Shown: one piece after another, positions 1-5,499 of the stretch
Position numbering within the stretch: position 1 is the stretch's first letter
How the letters are laid out: the number at the start of each line of letters is the position of its first letter
NCBI GenBank assembly: GCA_944391545.1
Contig: CALXTZ010000082.1
Span: 1-6,120 of the forward strand
Length of the DNA: 6,120 nucleotides
Reading direction: 5' to 3'
Source of the DNA: an uncultured Alphaproteobacteria bacterium
Lineage (GTDB): Bacteria; Pseudomonadota; Alphaproteobacteria; CAAHEQ01; UBA3637
Program-made: the position numbers and the translations under genes
The notes under the pieces: generated by a model
Database searches by the model: none
The model's input: the letters and a program-made list of their open reading frames with translations, nothing else
What the model was told of the DNA's origin: nothing

Positions 1-63
1 CCCCCCCACTGTCAAGAGAAAATAACACTCCTTTTACGAATTTTGTATGTTTTACAATTCCAA

Positions 64-882
64 CTAGGCAATTTCACGCGTATTGCTTTTCCAATCAAGT
101 GAAACCGACCGATGAACGACAATTGTTTCTGGCTTTCGGCAATCCCGACATCTTGACTTGATTTCATGAAAAGCGCTGCGTGCTTTGATATCGTCCCCGA
201 CCAAGCACCGATTTCGCTCATCCACATATTGAAAGTCCGGTGTTTTTTGCGCCAATCGATAAGCTGTTTCATATCGGCCGGCCATGATGGCTTCGTGTGC
301 AGGCGTTCGACCGGCTTTGTTTTTCATTCGGTAAAGTGCTTCTTTATCTCCGAAAACGCACGTTTCGATTTTCTTTTCCAACCGACGAATATACCGGTCA
401 TCCGGTTGCATCGCAGCCAAATGTACCAACGTATTGCCGTCCCAATCGGCGGCTGTTAAATCTGCGCCGCAAGAAACCAAATAATCAAATGTTCGATACC
501 CGCGCGCACTCAACAAACAAGTCATCGCCGGCGTGCGCCCGCAAAAACCGGGTTCATCAAAAGCAAATCCATGTTCAACCAACTTTTGAATAATTGGTAA
601 ATCCGCATCATCATAAGCCATATAAGAAACGGCATTCTTTTGATCATAGCCTTTCAGATTTTTATCCAACACGGAGACATTTAAAAACGCATCAATCAGC
701 TTTAAATCCCGCTCGAATAAAGCACTAAAAAAGGCCGGATGATGAATTTCTTCATCGTTTCGACCTTGTTTTTCAATCCAAACCTCGTTCGCCAAGGCGG
801 GTGTTCGTTTCAAAGCACGCGCAACCAGTTGATATCGGCGGCGTTCAATAGCTTCAAATATCCAGCTTTTCTTAAAAGACAT
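64..882 (-). CDS. Ankyrin-repeat protein, degenerate repeats
   Basis: This is a 272-residue protein with no signal peptide or membrane segment, so probably cytoplasmic or exported by a route not visible here. Ankyrin-like units can be read at about residues 46-78, 80-112, 114-147, 148-160 and 188-220. The clearest are CGRTPAMTCLLSARG (114-128) with LVSCGADLTAADWDGNTLVH (135-154), and KAGRTPAHEAIMAGRYETA (189-207); these keep the G-TP-H-A and L--GAD signatures of the family. The other units are eroded, and a stretch at 161-187 interrupts the array. The tail (about 235-272) is basic and not ankyrin-like, with CRDC at 245-248. The ATG at 880-882 is supported by AAAGGGA at 888-894 with a 5-base spacer; the stop is TAG. 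Ankyrin repeats bind proteins, but the partner and role are unknown. The gene appears to be transcribed alone, since a terminator for the previous minus-strand gene lies upstream of it. Confidence 0.85.
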   Translation of the reverse strand: MSFKKSWIFEAIERRRYQLVARALKRTPALANEVWIEKQGRNDEEIHHPAFFSALFERDLKLIDAFLNVSVLDKNLKGYDQKNAVSYMAYDDADLPIIQKLVEHGFAFDEPGFCGRTPAMTCLLSARGYRTFDYLVSCGADLTAADWDGNTLVHLAAMQPDDRYIRRLEKKIETCVFGDKEALYRMKNKAGRTPAHEAIMAGRYETAYRLAQKTPDFQYVDERNRCLVGDDIKARSAFHEIKSRCRDCRKPETIVVHRSVSLDWKSNTREIA

Positions 883-923
883 TTACATCCCTTTCCGGTT
901 TCAGTGAATACTTTTATATGATG

Positions 924-952
924 AGTTTAGGCTTTATTTTTCATTTGCGCAA
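924..952 (-). promoter_or_regulatory. Candidate promoter for the ankyrin gene
   Basis: On the minus strand TTGCGC (947-952) and TAAACT (924-929) stand 17 bases apart, between the terminator at 979-1004 and the ankyrin start. Both boxes are only moderate matches to the housekeeping consensus. A second -10-like TATAAA at 913-918 lacks a good -35. A promoter is expected in this interval because the terminator isolates the gene, but the exact site is uncertain. Confidence 0.3.
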
Positions 953-978
953 TAGGAAAAGAATCGTTCTTTTTAAAG

Positions 979-1004
979 AAAACCCCCGGTTTTCCGAGGG
1001 TTTT
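979..1004 (-). terminator. Rho-independent terminator of the polytopic membrane protein gene
   Basis: An 11-base-pair stem (979-989 with 994-1004) closes on a four-base loop and lies 4 bases past the stop codon at 1009-1011. On the minus strand the single irregular pair is a G-U wobble, while on the plus strand it would be a C-A mismatch, so the minus strand is the one served. A T-rich run follows in the minus direction. Confidence 0.85.
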
Positions 1005-1008
1005 TATA

Positions 1009-1899
1009 TCATTTCTTTTGTGACACACGTCTTTTGGGCGGATTTTCTTTTTGATCCAACCAAAAGAAACATTTACCGCGCACGGCAGCCATCAATGTCA
1101 TCAAATAAACAAAGAAAAAGCTTCCGATAAACGTCCATAATTCAACCGGCAATACTTCGATGATCAACTCCCCGGCAACCGTCCAAACTTGGCTCAACAA
1201 TAAGTTTAAACCACAGATCATCAAAAGCGGTTTAAATTGGCGCCGGCTTAATCGATAAAGCGTCGGGAAACGCAGATAAGACCGGATCTCCCACGTTTTC
1301 ACAAAAGAATAAAAAGCAGCCTGACCGTAAAGCATCAGTGCGACAATCCCGATGAAAAAAGCGCTTATTCCCACAACGACCTGTACAAAAATCACAAGAG
1401 GCCGAATAAAGGAGATTTCATAAAAAAGACTCATCAACACAATCGGCAAAGCAACGGCGCAGATCATTACCGAAATAACAAGCAGATTCACACACACAAC
1501 ACCCACGAATTTAAGCATCAACAGCGCTATCGTTTTAAAATCCGCTGCGTTATTCGGCAACCATGTTTTATTGTCTTTAAAATCCGTTAAAGCCGCTGAC
1601 TGCACCATTGTTTTACGGATAATCATCCATTCATATGCTTTTAAAAAGACAATACCGATAACGGCCGTCACACCCATCCACATCCACATGGACGGTGATT
1701 GTCCGAAGTCCCGGAAAGCATCGGCCATCAATGCCGCATTCGGCTCGTTTTCCAAGGAATTTTCCGACAGATAAATCAATAAGACATTTAATAAGTCGTC
1801 TATCAACATCGCCACCGGCCGAACAGCAACGATCGGCACCAAAATCCACCAGGAAAACGGCATTTGGAAAAAGCGTTTAAAGTCAATATTTGTCTGCAT
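1009..1899 (-). CDS. Polytopic inner-membrane protein of unknown function
   Basis: I do not recognise this 296-residue protein. It has about six hydrophobic segments: roughly 17-42, 70-90, 123-158 (long, possibly two passes), 166-192, 223-246 and 252-272. The N-terminus MQTNIDFKRF is polar, a loop rich in acidic residues lies at 46-66, and the C-terminal tail (KENPPKRRVSQKK) is strongly basic, which favours a cytoplasmic C-terminus by the positive-inside rule. A basic amphipathic linker, RSYLRFPTLYRLSRRQFK (206-223), precedes the last two segments. No enzyme or transporter motif was seen. The ATG at 1897-1899 has AAGGA at 1906-1910 with a 6-base spacer. The gene lies 46 bases after the DUF805 gene on the same strand, but a terminator hairpin fills that gap, so co-transcription is uncertain. 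The two genes may both concern the membrane; that is inference from position only. Confidence 0.85.
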   Translation of the reverse strand: MQTNIDFKRFFQMPFSWWILVPIVAVRPVAMLIDDLLNVLLIYLSENSLENEPNAALMADAFRDFGQSPSMWMWMGVTAVIGIVFLKAYEWMIIRKTMVQSAALTDFKDNKTWLPNNAADFKTIALLMLKFVGVVCVNLLVISVMICAVALPIVLMSLFYEISFIRPLVIFVQVVVGISAFFIGIVALMLYGQAAFYSFVKTWEIRSYLRFPTLYRLSRRQFKPLLMICGLNLLLSQVWTVAGELIIEVLPVELWTFIGSFFFVYLMTLMAAVRGKCFFWLDQKENPPKRRVSQKK

Positions 1900-1912
1900 T
1901 TTATTTCCTTTT

Positions 1913-1938
1913 AAAAAGGGCCCGCCGCCGAGCCCTTT
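1913..1938 (-). terminator. Terminator between the DUF805 gene and the downstream membrane gene
   Basis: On the minus strand AAAGGGCTC (1930-1938) pairs with GGGCCCTTT (1915-1923), giving 9 pairs including one G-U, around a six-base GC loop. The T run continues to 1913. It lies 7 bases after the DUF805 stop. Its end is only 13 bases before the start codon of the next gene and 2 bases from that gene's ribosome binding site, so it could also act as a leader attenuator. Confidence 0.85.
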
Positions 1939-1945
1939 CCTTTCA

Positions 1946-2302
1946 TTATGCTACCGGTTTACCGAAGCGGTTTTCTTTTTCCGTTCCTTTTTGAACAAAG
2001 AAAACGATTAAAACGATAAAGCCGATTAACGGCACCAAACCGATTAACAACCACCAGCCTGAACGATCCGTATCATGCAACCGGCGCGCGCCGACAGCCA
2101 AAGACGGCAACAAAACAGCCAGAGAATAAATATCCGATAAAACCGGCAAATGAACCATCACGCCGACAATCCCGATTAAAATGGCGACAATAAAATTCAC
2201 CAAAACGAAATACCAATATTCCGGCCGATTGGCGCGTCCCGTAAATGTCACGTAGTTTTTCAACACATTGACATAGTTTTGAAAAATATTTTGATCTGTC
2301 AT
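1946..2302 (-). CDS. DUF805 family small membrane protein
   Basis: The 118-residue product carries the two hallmark motifs of the DUF805 family (YhaH/YhaI type): FTGRANRPEYWYF at residues 20-32 and GARRLHDTDRSGWWLLIGLV at 71-90. Three or four hydrophobic segments are visible: about 31-50, 58-70 and 83-103, the last possibly split by PLIG. The C-terminus (QKGTEKENRFGKPVA) is the polar tail usual in the family. The function of DUF805 proteins is not established; they are inner-membrane proteins of about this length. I chose the ATG at 2300-2302 over an in-frame ATG nine codons upstream because GAAAGGG stands 6 bases before it and the extra residues are not part of the family. A promoter and a terminator flank the gene, so it can be a single-gene unit. 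Confidence 0.92.
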   Translation of the reverse strand: MTDQNIFQNYVNVLKNYVTFTGRANRPEYWYFVLVNFIVAILIGIVGVMVHLPVLSDIYSLAVLLPSLAVGARRLHDTDRSGWWLLIGLVPLIGFIVLIVFFVQKGTEKENRFGKPVA

Positions 2303-2308
2303 GTTATA

Positions 2309-2315
2309 CCCTTTC
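2309..2315 (-). promoter_or_regulatory. Ribosome binding site that fixes the DUF805 start
   Basis: GAAAGGG on the minus strand stands 6 bases before the ATG at 2300-2302. It lies inside the reading frame that would be translated if the upstream ATG (2327-2329) were used, which argues for the shorter protein. Confidence 0.75.
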
Positions 2316-2340
2316 AAAAACAAAATCATGTACCGAAAAA

Positions 2341-2369
2341 TTTATAACACAATCTGTCGACTTTCGCAA
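2341..2369 (-). promoter_or_regulatory. Housekeeping-type promoter for the DUF805 gene
   Basis: On the minus strand TTGCGA (2364-2369) and TATAAA (2341-2346) are separated by exactly 17 bases. The site lies directly after the groEL terminator and gives a leader of about 30 bases to the chosen DUF805 start. Box quality and spacing fit a sigma-70 promoter. Confidence 0.55.
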
Positions 2370-2373
2370 GATA

Positions 2374-2405
2374 AAAAAGCCCCCCTTTTTCAAGGAGAGC
2401 TTTTT
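2374..2405 (-). terminator. Rho-independent terminator of groES-groEL
   Basis: A 14-pair stem (2374-2387 with 2392-2405) closes on a GAAA loop on the minus strand, a stable GNRA tetraloop. Two pairs are G-U on the minus strand and would be mismatches on the plus strand, so it serves groEL, whose stop lies 17 bases upstream. A run of six T with the arm end follows. Confidence 0.92.
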
Positions 2406-2422
2406 GAAAGATAAAGCGTCGG

Positions 2423-4063
2423 TTAGAAACCCATGCCGCCCATGCCAGGCATACCGGCCGGAGCAGCCCCTTTGGGTTCTTCTTCCGGTTTTTCCGCAAT
2501 CATCGCTTCTGTCGTAATCAACAGACTGCCGACGGAGGAAGCGCCTTCCAAAGCCGTCCGAACCACTTTCGTCGGATCGATAATACCGGCATCAAACATG
2601 TTGGTATAAGTTCCTTTTTGCGCATCATAGCCATAAGAGGTATCCGCTTTTTCCAACAATTTTCCGACAACAACCGCTCCGTCTTCCGCCGCATTGGCCA
2701 AAATTTGACGGATCGGCGCCTGAATGGCACGACGGATAATATCCACGCCGACACGCTGATCGTCATTTTCCGGTTTAACCGCATCCAAAGCTTTGGTCGC
2801 GTACAACAACGCCGTCCCACCGCCGGCAACAATGCCTTCTTCAACGGCAGCACGTGTCGCATGCAACGCATCGTCCACGCGGTCTTTCCGTTCTTTCACT
2901 TCGACTTCCGTTGCCCCGCCGACTTTAATCACAGCAACGCCGCCGGACAATTTAGCCAAACGTTCTTGCAATTTTTCTTTATCATAATCAGACGAAGCTT
3001 GTTCTTCTTGCTGTTTAATTTGTTTGCAACGCATGTCAATCGCCGCTTTATCGCCGGCACCGTCGACAATGGTCGTATCTTCTTTCGTCATGGATACTTT
3101 CTTGGCAGAACCCAACATCGACACATTCACGTCTTCCAATTTCATACCGAGTTCCGAAGAAATGACCTGTCCGTTTGTCAAAATGGCAATGTCTTCCAAC
3201 ATGGCTTTGCGACGATCCCCAAAGCCCGGTGCTTTCACGGCCGCCACTTTTAATCCGCCGCGCAATTTATTAACAACCAACGTCGCCAACGCTTCCCCTT
3301 CAACGTCTTCGGCAATAATCAGCAAAGGACGACCGGATTGAACAACCGCTTCCAAAACCGGAATTAACGGTTGCAGGTTCGATAATTTGCCGTCATTAAT
3401 CAAAATATACGGGTTTTCCAATTCCACCGTCATTTTTTCCGGATTCGTAATGAAATACGGAGACAAATACCCGCGGTCGAATTGCATGCCTTCCACGACT
3501 TCCAATTCCGTTTCCATGCCTTTGGCATCTTCAACGGTAATCACGCCTTCATTCCCGACTTTTTCCATCGCTTGCGCAATGTAATCCCCGATCGAACGAT
3601 CGCCATTGGCGGAAATTGTACCGACTTGAGCAATTTCTTCAGCCGTAGATACTTTTTTGGAACGCGATTTCACATCTTCAATTACGGCAGAAACCGCCAA
3701 GTCAATTCCGCGTTTCAAATCCATCGGATTCATTCCGGCAGCAACAGCCTTGGATCCTTCTTTTACAATCGCTTGTGCCAAAACAGTTGCGGTCGTTGTT
3801 CCGTCACCGGCAATATCCGCCGACTTGGAAGCCACTTCACGCACCATTTGCGCACCCATATTTTCAAATTTATCGGCTAATTCGATTTCTTTAGCAACCG
3901 ACACACCGTCTTTGGTAATTTTCGGCGCCCCGTACGGACGACCGATAACCACATTCCGTCCCTTCGGACCGAGCGTTACTTTAACCGTATCGGCCAAAAT
4001 ATCGACGCCTTTTAACATTTTTGCTCTGGCATCGCCACCGAACATAATTTCCTTTGCAGGCAT
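2423..4063 (-). CDS. groEL: Chaperonin GroEL (60 kDa)
   Basis: This is a full-length GroEL of 546 residues, the usual length. It forms the double seven-membered ring that encloses unfolded cytoplasmic proteins under a GroES lid and releases them with ATP. The nucleotide site is intact: TLGPKGRNV at 30-38, DGTTTATV at 87-94 with Asp87, GGG at 414-416, and Asp398 in RVDDALHATR, the residue needed for hydrolysis in E. coli. In the apical domain the substrate and GroES contact positions Tyr199, Tyr203, Phe204, Leu237, Leu259, Val263 and Val264 match E. coli, with Ile for Leu at 234. The tail ends GMPGMGGMGF, a short form of the Gly-Met repeat. The ATG has AAAGGAAGGG at 4071-4080 with a 7-base spacer. 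It follows groES by 18 bases in one operon and ends in a strong terminator. The sequence is typical of Alphaproteobacteria. Confidence 0.99.
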   Translation of the reverse strand: MPAKEIMFGGDARAKMLKGVDILADTVKVTLGPKGRNVVIGRPYGAPKITKDGVSVAKEIELADKFENMGAQMVREVASKSADIAGDGTTTATVLAQAIVKEGSKAVAAGMNPMDLKRGIDLAVSAVIEDVKSRSKKVSTAEEIAQVGTISANGDRSIGDYIAQAMEKVGNEGVITVEDAKGMETELEVVEGMQFDRGYLSPYFITNPEKMTVELENPYILINDGKLSNLQPLIPVLEAVVQSGRPLLIIAEDVEGEALATLVVNKLRGGLKVAAVKAPGFGDRRKAMLEDIAILTNGQVISSELGMKLEDVNVSMLGSAKKVSMTKEDTTIVDGAGDKAAIDMRCKQIKQQEEQASSDYDKEKLQERLAKLSGGVAVIKVGGATEVEVKERKDRVDDALHATRAAVEEGIVAGGGTALLYATKALDAVKPENDDQRVGVDIIRRAIQAPIRQILANAAEDGAVVVGKLLEKADTSYGYDAQKGTYTNMFDAGIIDPTKVVRTALEGASSVGSLLITTEAMIAEKPEEEPKGAAPAGMPGMGGMGF

Positions 4064-4081
4064 AGTTTTTCCCTTCCTTTA

Positions 4082-4372
4082 TTAATTTTCCAAAACACCC
4101 AAAACGTCGGATTCGCGCATAATCAGCAATTCCTGACCGTCAATTTTAATTTCAGTCCCCGACCACTTGCCGAACAAAACGCGATCCCCTTCTTTCAAGG
4201 TCATTGCAACGGGTTTGCCGTCTTCATCCCGACCGCCGGGTCCGACAGCCACAACAATTCCCTGTGACGGTTTTTCCTTTGCCGTATCCGGAATAATAAT
4301 TCCGCCGGCCGTTCTGTTTTCTTCTTCAACTCTTTGAATGACAACACGGTCAAGCAATGGTTTGAACTTCAT
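4082..4372 (-). CDS. groES: Co-chaperonin GroES (10 kDa)
   Basis: This 96-residue protein is the seven-membered lid of GroEL. MKFKPLLDRVVIQRV opens the beta barrel. The mobile loop that docks on GroEL spans about residues 17-34 and carries the hydrophobic GGIII at 23-27, in place of the GGIVL of E. coli. The roof region GPGGRDEDGK (44-53) and the VLFGKWSGTEIKIDGQELLI segment (65-84) are also typical. I start it at the ATG 4370-4372 rather than the in-frame ATG ten codons upstream, because GAAAGGA stands 7 bases before it and family members begin MKFKPL or alike. It is the first gene of the groES-groEL operon and shares an upstream region of about 195 bases with a divergent nucleotidyltransferase gene. 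Confidence 0.98.
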   Translation of the reverse strand: MKFKPLLDRVVIQRVEEENRTAGGIIIPDTAKEKPSQGIVVAVGPGGRDEDGKPVAMTLKEGDRVLFGKWSGTEIKIDGQELLIMRESDVLGVLEN

Positions 4373-4379
4373 TTTTTTG

Positions 4380-4386
4380 TCCTTTC
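4380..4386 (-). promoter_or_regulatory. Ribosome binding site that fixes the groES start
   Basis: GAAAGGA on the minus strand lies 7 bases upstream of the ATG at 4370-4372. It falls inside the ten-codon extension that the upstream ATG (4400-4402) would add, and so supports the 96-residue GroES. Confidence 0.8.
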
Positions 4387-4411
4387 TTACATGATTAATC
4401 AATCTGTTTGC

Positions 4412-4439
4412 CTTATAGACTAAAGGCAGTAGTTATCAA
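4412..4439 (-). promoter_or_regulatory. Housekeeping-type promoter of groES-groEL
   Basis: On the minus strand TTGATA (4434-4439) and TATAAG (4412-4417) are separated by 16 bases; each matches five of six consensus bases. Transcription would begin near 4405, giving a leader of about 33 bases. An imperfect inverted repeat, GCCTT...AAGGC (4411-4428), overlaps the -10 box. Confidence 0.6.
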
Positions 4440-4466
4440 ATAGTATGATTTTCTCTTTTCGTCAAG
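4438..4466 (-). promoter_or_regulatory. Candidate RpoH (sigma-32) heat-shock promoter of groES-groEL
   Basis: On the minus strand CTTGAC (4461-4466) is followed after 16 bases by ACTATTT (4438-4444). This resembles the heat-shock promoter form described for alphaproteobacteria, roughly CTTG with a CYTATNT -10 box, as I recall it. It overlaps the -35 box of the housekeeping promoter by two bases. No CIRCE repeat (TTAGCACTC-N9-GAGTGCTAA) is present, so RpoH control would be the natural alternative. Confidence 0.4.
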
Positions 4467-4567
4467 AGAGCCTTTCAAAAAAATCAAAAAATATTTTTAA
4501 AAAGAGCCTAGCTTTTTTTATTTTTCTTAAGTACCATAACCGCATATCTTTTCTAGGGAGAAAAATA
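4467..4567 (+). other. AT-rich leader of the nucleotidyltransferase gene
   Basis: This part of the divergent intergenic region is very A/T-rich with long A and T runs. I found no strong plus-strand promoter; the best pair, TTTCAA (4473-4478) and TTTAAA (4496-4501) at 17 bases, is weak. A small hairpin, AAAAAG (4499-4504) with CTTTTT (4512-4517) around a 7-base loop and followed by more T, resembles a weak terminator and could act as an attenuator. Confidence 0.35.
4555..4560 (+). promoter_or_regulatory. Ribosome binding site that fixes the nucleotidyltransferase start
   Basis: AGGGAG stands 7 bases before the ATG at 4568-4570. The frame stays open upstream to an ATG at 4445, but that extension is lysine- and phenylalanine-rich translation of the A/T tract and has no ribosome binding site of its own. 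Confidence 0.75.
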
Positions 4568-5476
4568 ATGTTGGAAAATATTGAATTTATCATACCTTGT
4601 GCCGGCAAAAGCACGCGTAATTATCCCCAATCCAAAGGCATTGCTCACAAATCCTTGTTACCGTTCGGATCGGTTCGGCTGATTGACCACGTGTTGAAGC
4701 AAATTTTCGAAGCCGGCGGCCGGTATGTCACACTGGTTTGTTCCAACCAGGAAACCATAGACAATTTTAAAGAAGCTTTGGCACCTTGCCCCGACATTGA
4801 AGCTAAATTACGCGAAAAAGGACGCGCCAGCATTGCCGATGCTTTAAAATCAACCGAAATTCCGGCAGACGCACGCATTCAATATGTCATTCAAAAAAAG
4901 CCGCTCGGAACGGCGCACGTTTTAGGGTTGGCACACCGCCTGTCCAAAGACAAACACGCCTGTATGATTTTCCCGGATGACATTTATATTGATAAAGATC
5001 CGAAAAACGGACATTTAAAAAAGATGCTGGATACGTTTTTAATCGATGAAAAACAAATTTTATTAACCGGCATTTGGCAGGAAGACGTCCGTAACAATGC
5101 TATTATTGATAAGGGACGGTTGATTGAAAAACCGTTGAATCCGTCTAATAATATCGGCGGCTTTTCTCCGATGATGATTCCGAAACCGATCTTGGATTAC
5201 ATGGAAAGCAAAGTCGACGGATTGGAAGACGGCACCTTTAAACCGTTCCTCGTCGGCAATGAATGGGTCTACACGGATGGTATTAACCGTTTCTTGGATA
5301 TGCAGGAAGGCTTATGTTCATACGATTTGCGCATGTTCTTAAAGGACGAAGACGATTTATATATGGATACCGGTGCTTTGCCGCTTTATGAGCACGCGCT
5401 GTTACATTCATTGCTGTTTCTATCCGTTTATAAAGAAAAGCACATGAAATACATTAAAGACATTCTGGGAAAATAA
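4568..5476 (+). CDS. GalU-like sugar-1-phosphate nucleotidyltransferase
   Basis: The protein has 302 residues, about the length of bacterial GalU, and one NTP-transferase (GT-A fold) domain. This family joins a sugar-1-phosphate to an NTP, giving a nucleotide sugar and pyrophosphate in the cytoplasm. Visible motifs are FIIPCAGKSTRNYP (7-20, nucleotide-binding loop), HKSLLPFG (27-34, family Lys at 28), KKPLGTAH (110-117), FPDDIYID (135-142, metal-binding Asp region), IEKP (186-189, Lys188 as in the GalU EKP), VYTDGINRFL (234-243) and YMDTGALPLYEHALLHS (265-281), which matches the D-G-K-Y-A region near the GalU C-terminus. The order and spacing favour glucose-1-phosphate uridylyltransferase (UDP-glucose) over RmlA or GlmU, but the substrate is inferred. 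The signature loop reads AGKSTR where GalU has AGLGTR. No other sugar genes are nearby. The gene is divergent from groES and ends in a terminator overlapping its stop codon. Confidence 0.88.
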   Translation: MLENIEFIIPCAGKSTRNYPQSKGIAHKSLLPFGSVRLIDHVLKQIFEAGGRYVTLVCSNQETIDNFKEALAPCPDIEAKLREKGRASIADALKSTEIPADARIQYVIQKKPLGTAHVLGLAHRLSKDKHACMIFPDDIYIDKDPKNGHLKKMLDTFLIDEKQILLTGIWQEDVRNNAIIDKGRLIEKPLNPSNNIGGFSPMMIPKPILDYMESKVDGLEDGTFKPFLVGNEWVYTDGINRFLDMQEGLCSYDLRMFLKDEDDLYMDTGALPLYEHALLHSLLFLSVYKEKHMKYIKDILGK

Positions 5477-5496
5477 AGGAGCCGATCGGCTCCTTT
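5475..5496. terminator. Probable bidirectional terminator between converging genes
   Basis: AAAGGAGCC (5475-5483) and GGCTCCTTT (5488-5496) pair perfectly over 9 bases around GATC, which is itself palindromic. T runs follow on both strands (TTTTT on plus; TTTATTTT on minus). It begins inside the stop codon of the nucleotidyltransferase gene and lies 3 bases past the end of the converging Cys-rich gene, so it can serve both. Confidence 0.92.
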
Positions 5497-5499
5497 TTA

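Noticed and set aside
38..60. Imperfect inverted repeat GAATTttGTA / TACAATTC just after the ankyrin stop, as a terminator
   Set aside because: The stem is A/T-rich with a two-base bulge and no T run follows on the minus strand, so it does not meet the form of an intrinsic terminator.
2618..4085. Several long open frames on the plus strand opposite groEL
   Set aside because: They are antisense to a certain gene, have low-complexity or His/Phe-rich translations without family features, and lack ribosome binding sites. The codon bias of groEL explains them.
4453..4471. Short hairpin TCTCTT...AAGAGA in the divergent region as a terminator
   Set aside because: The stem is only about six pairs, has no T run on the plus strand, and overlaps the candidate heat-shock -35 box, so I give it no separate role.
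4445..4567. N-terminal extension of 41 residues on the GalU-like protein
   Set aside because: It is the translation of an A/T-rich intergenic tract that overlaps the groESL promoter region, and the ATG at 4568 has a good ribosome binding site and gives the family length of 302 residues.
4373..4567. CIRCE operator upstream of groES
   Set aside because: Neither TTAGCACTC nor GAGTGCTAA, nor a close pair of such arms, occurs in this interval on either strand.
4600..4618. GKST in the GalU-like protein as a Walker A ATP-binding motif
   Set aside because: It lies in the place of the GxGTR loop of the NTP-transferase fold and the surrounding motifs all belong to that fold, so this is a chance resemblance.
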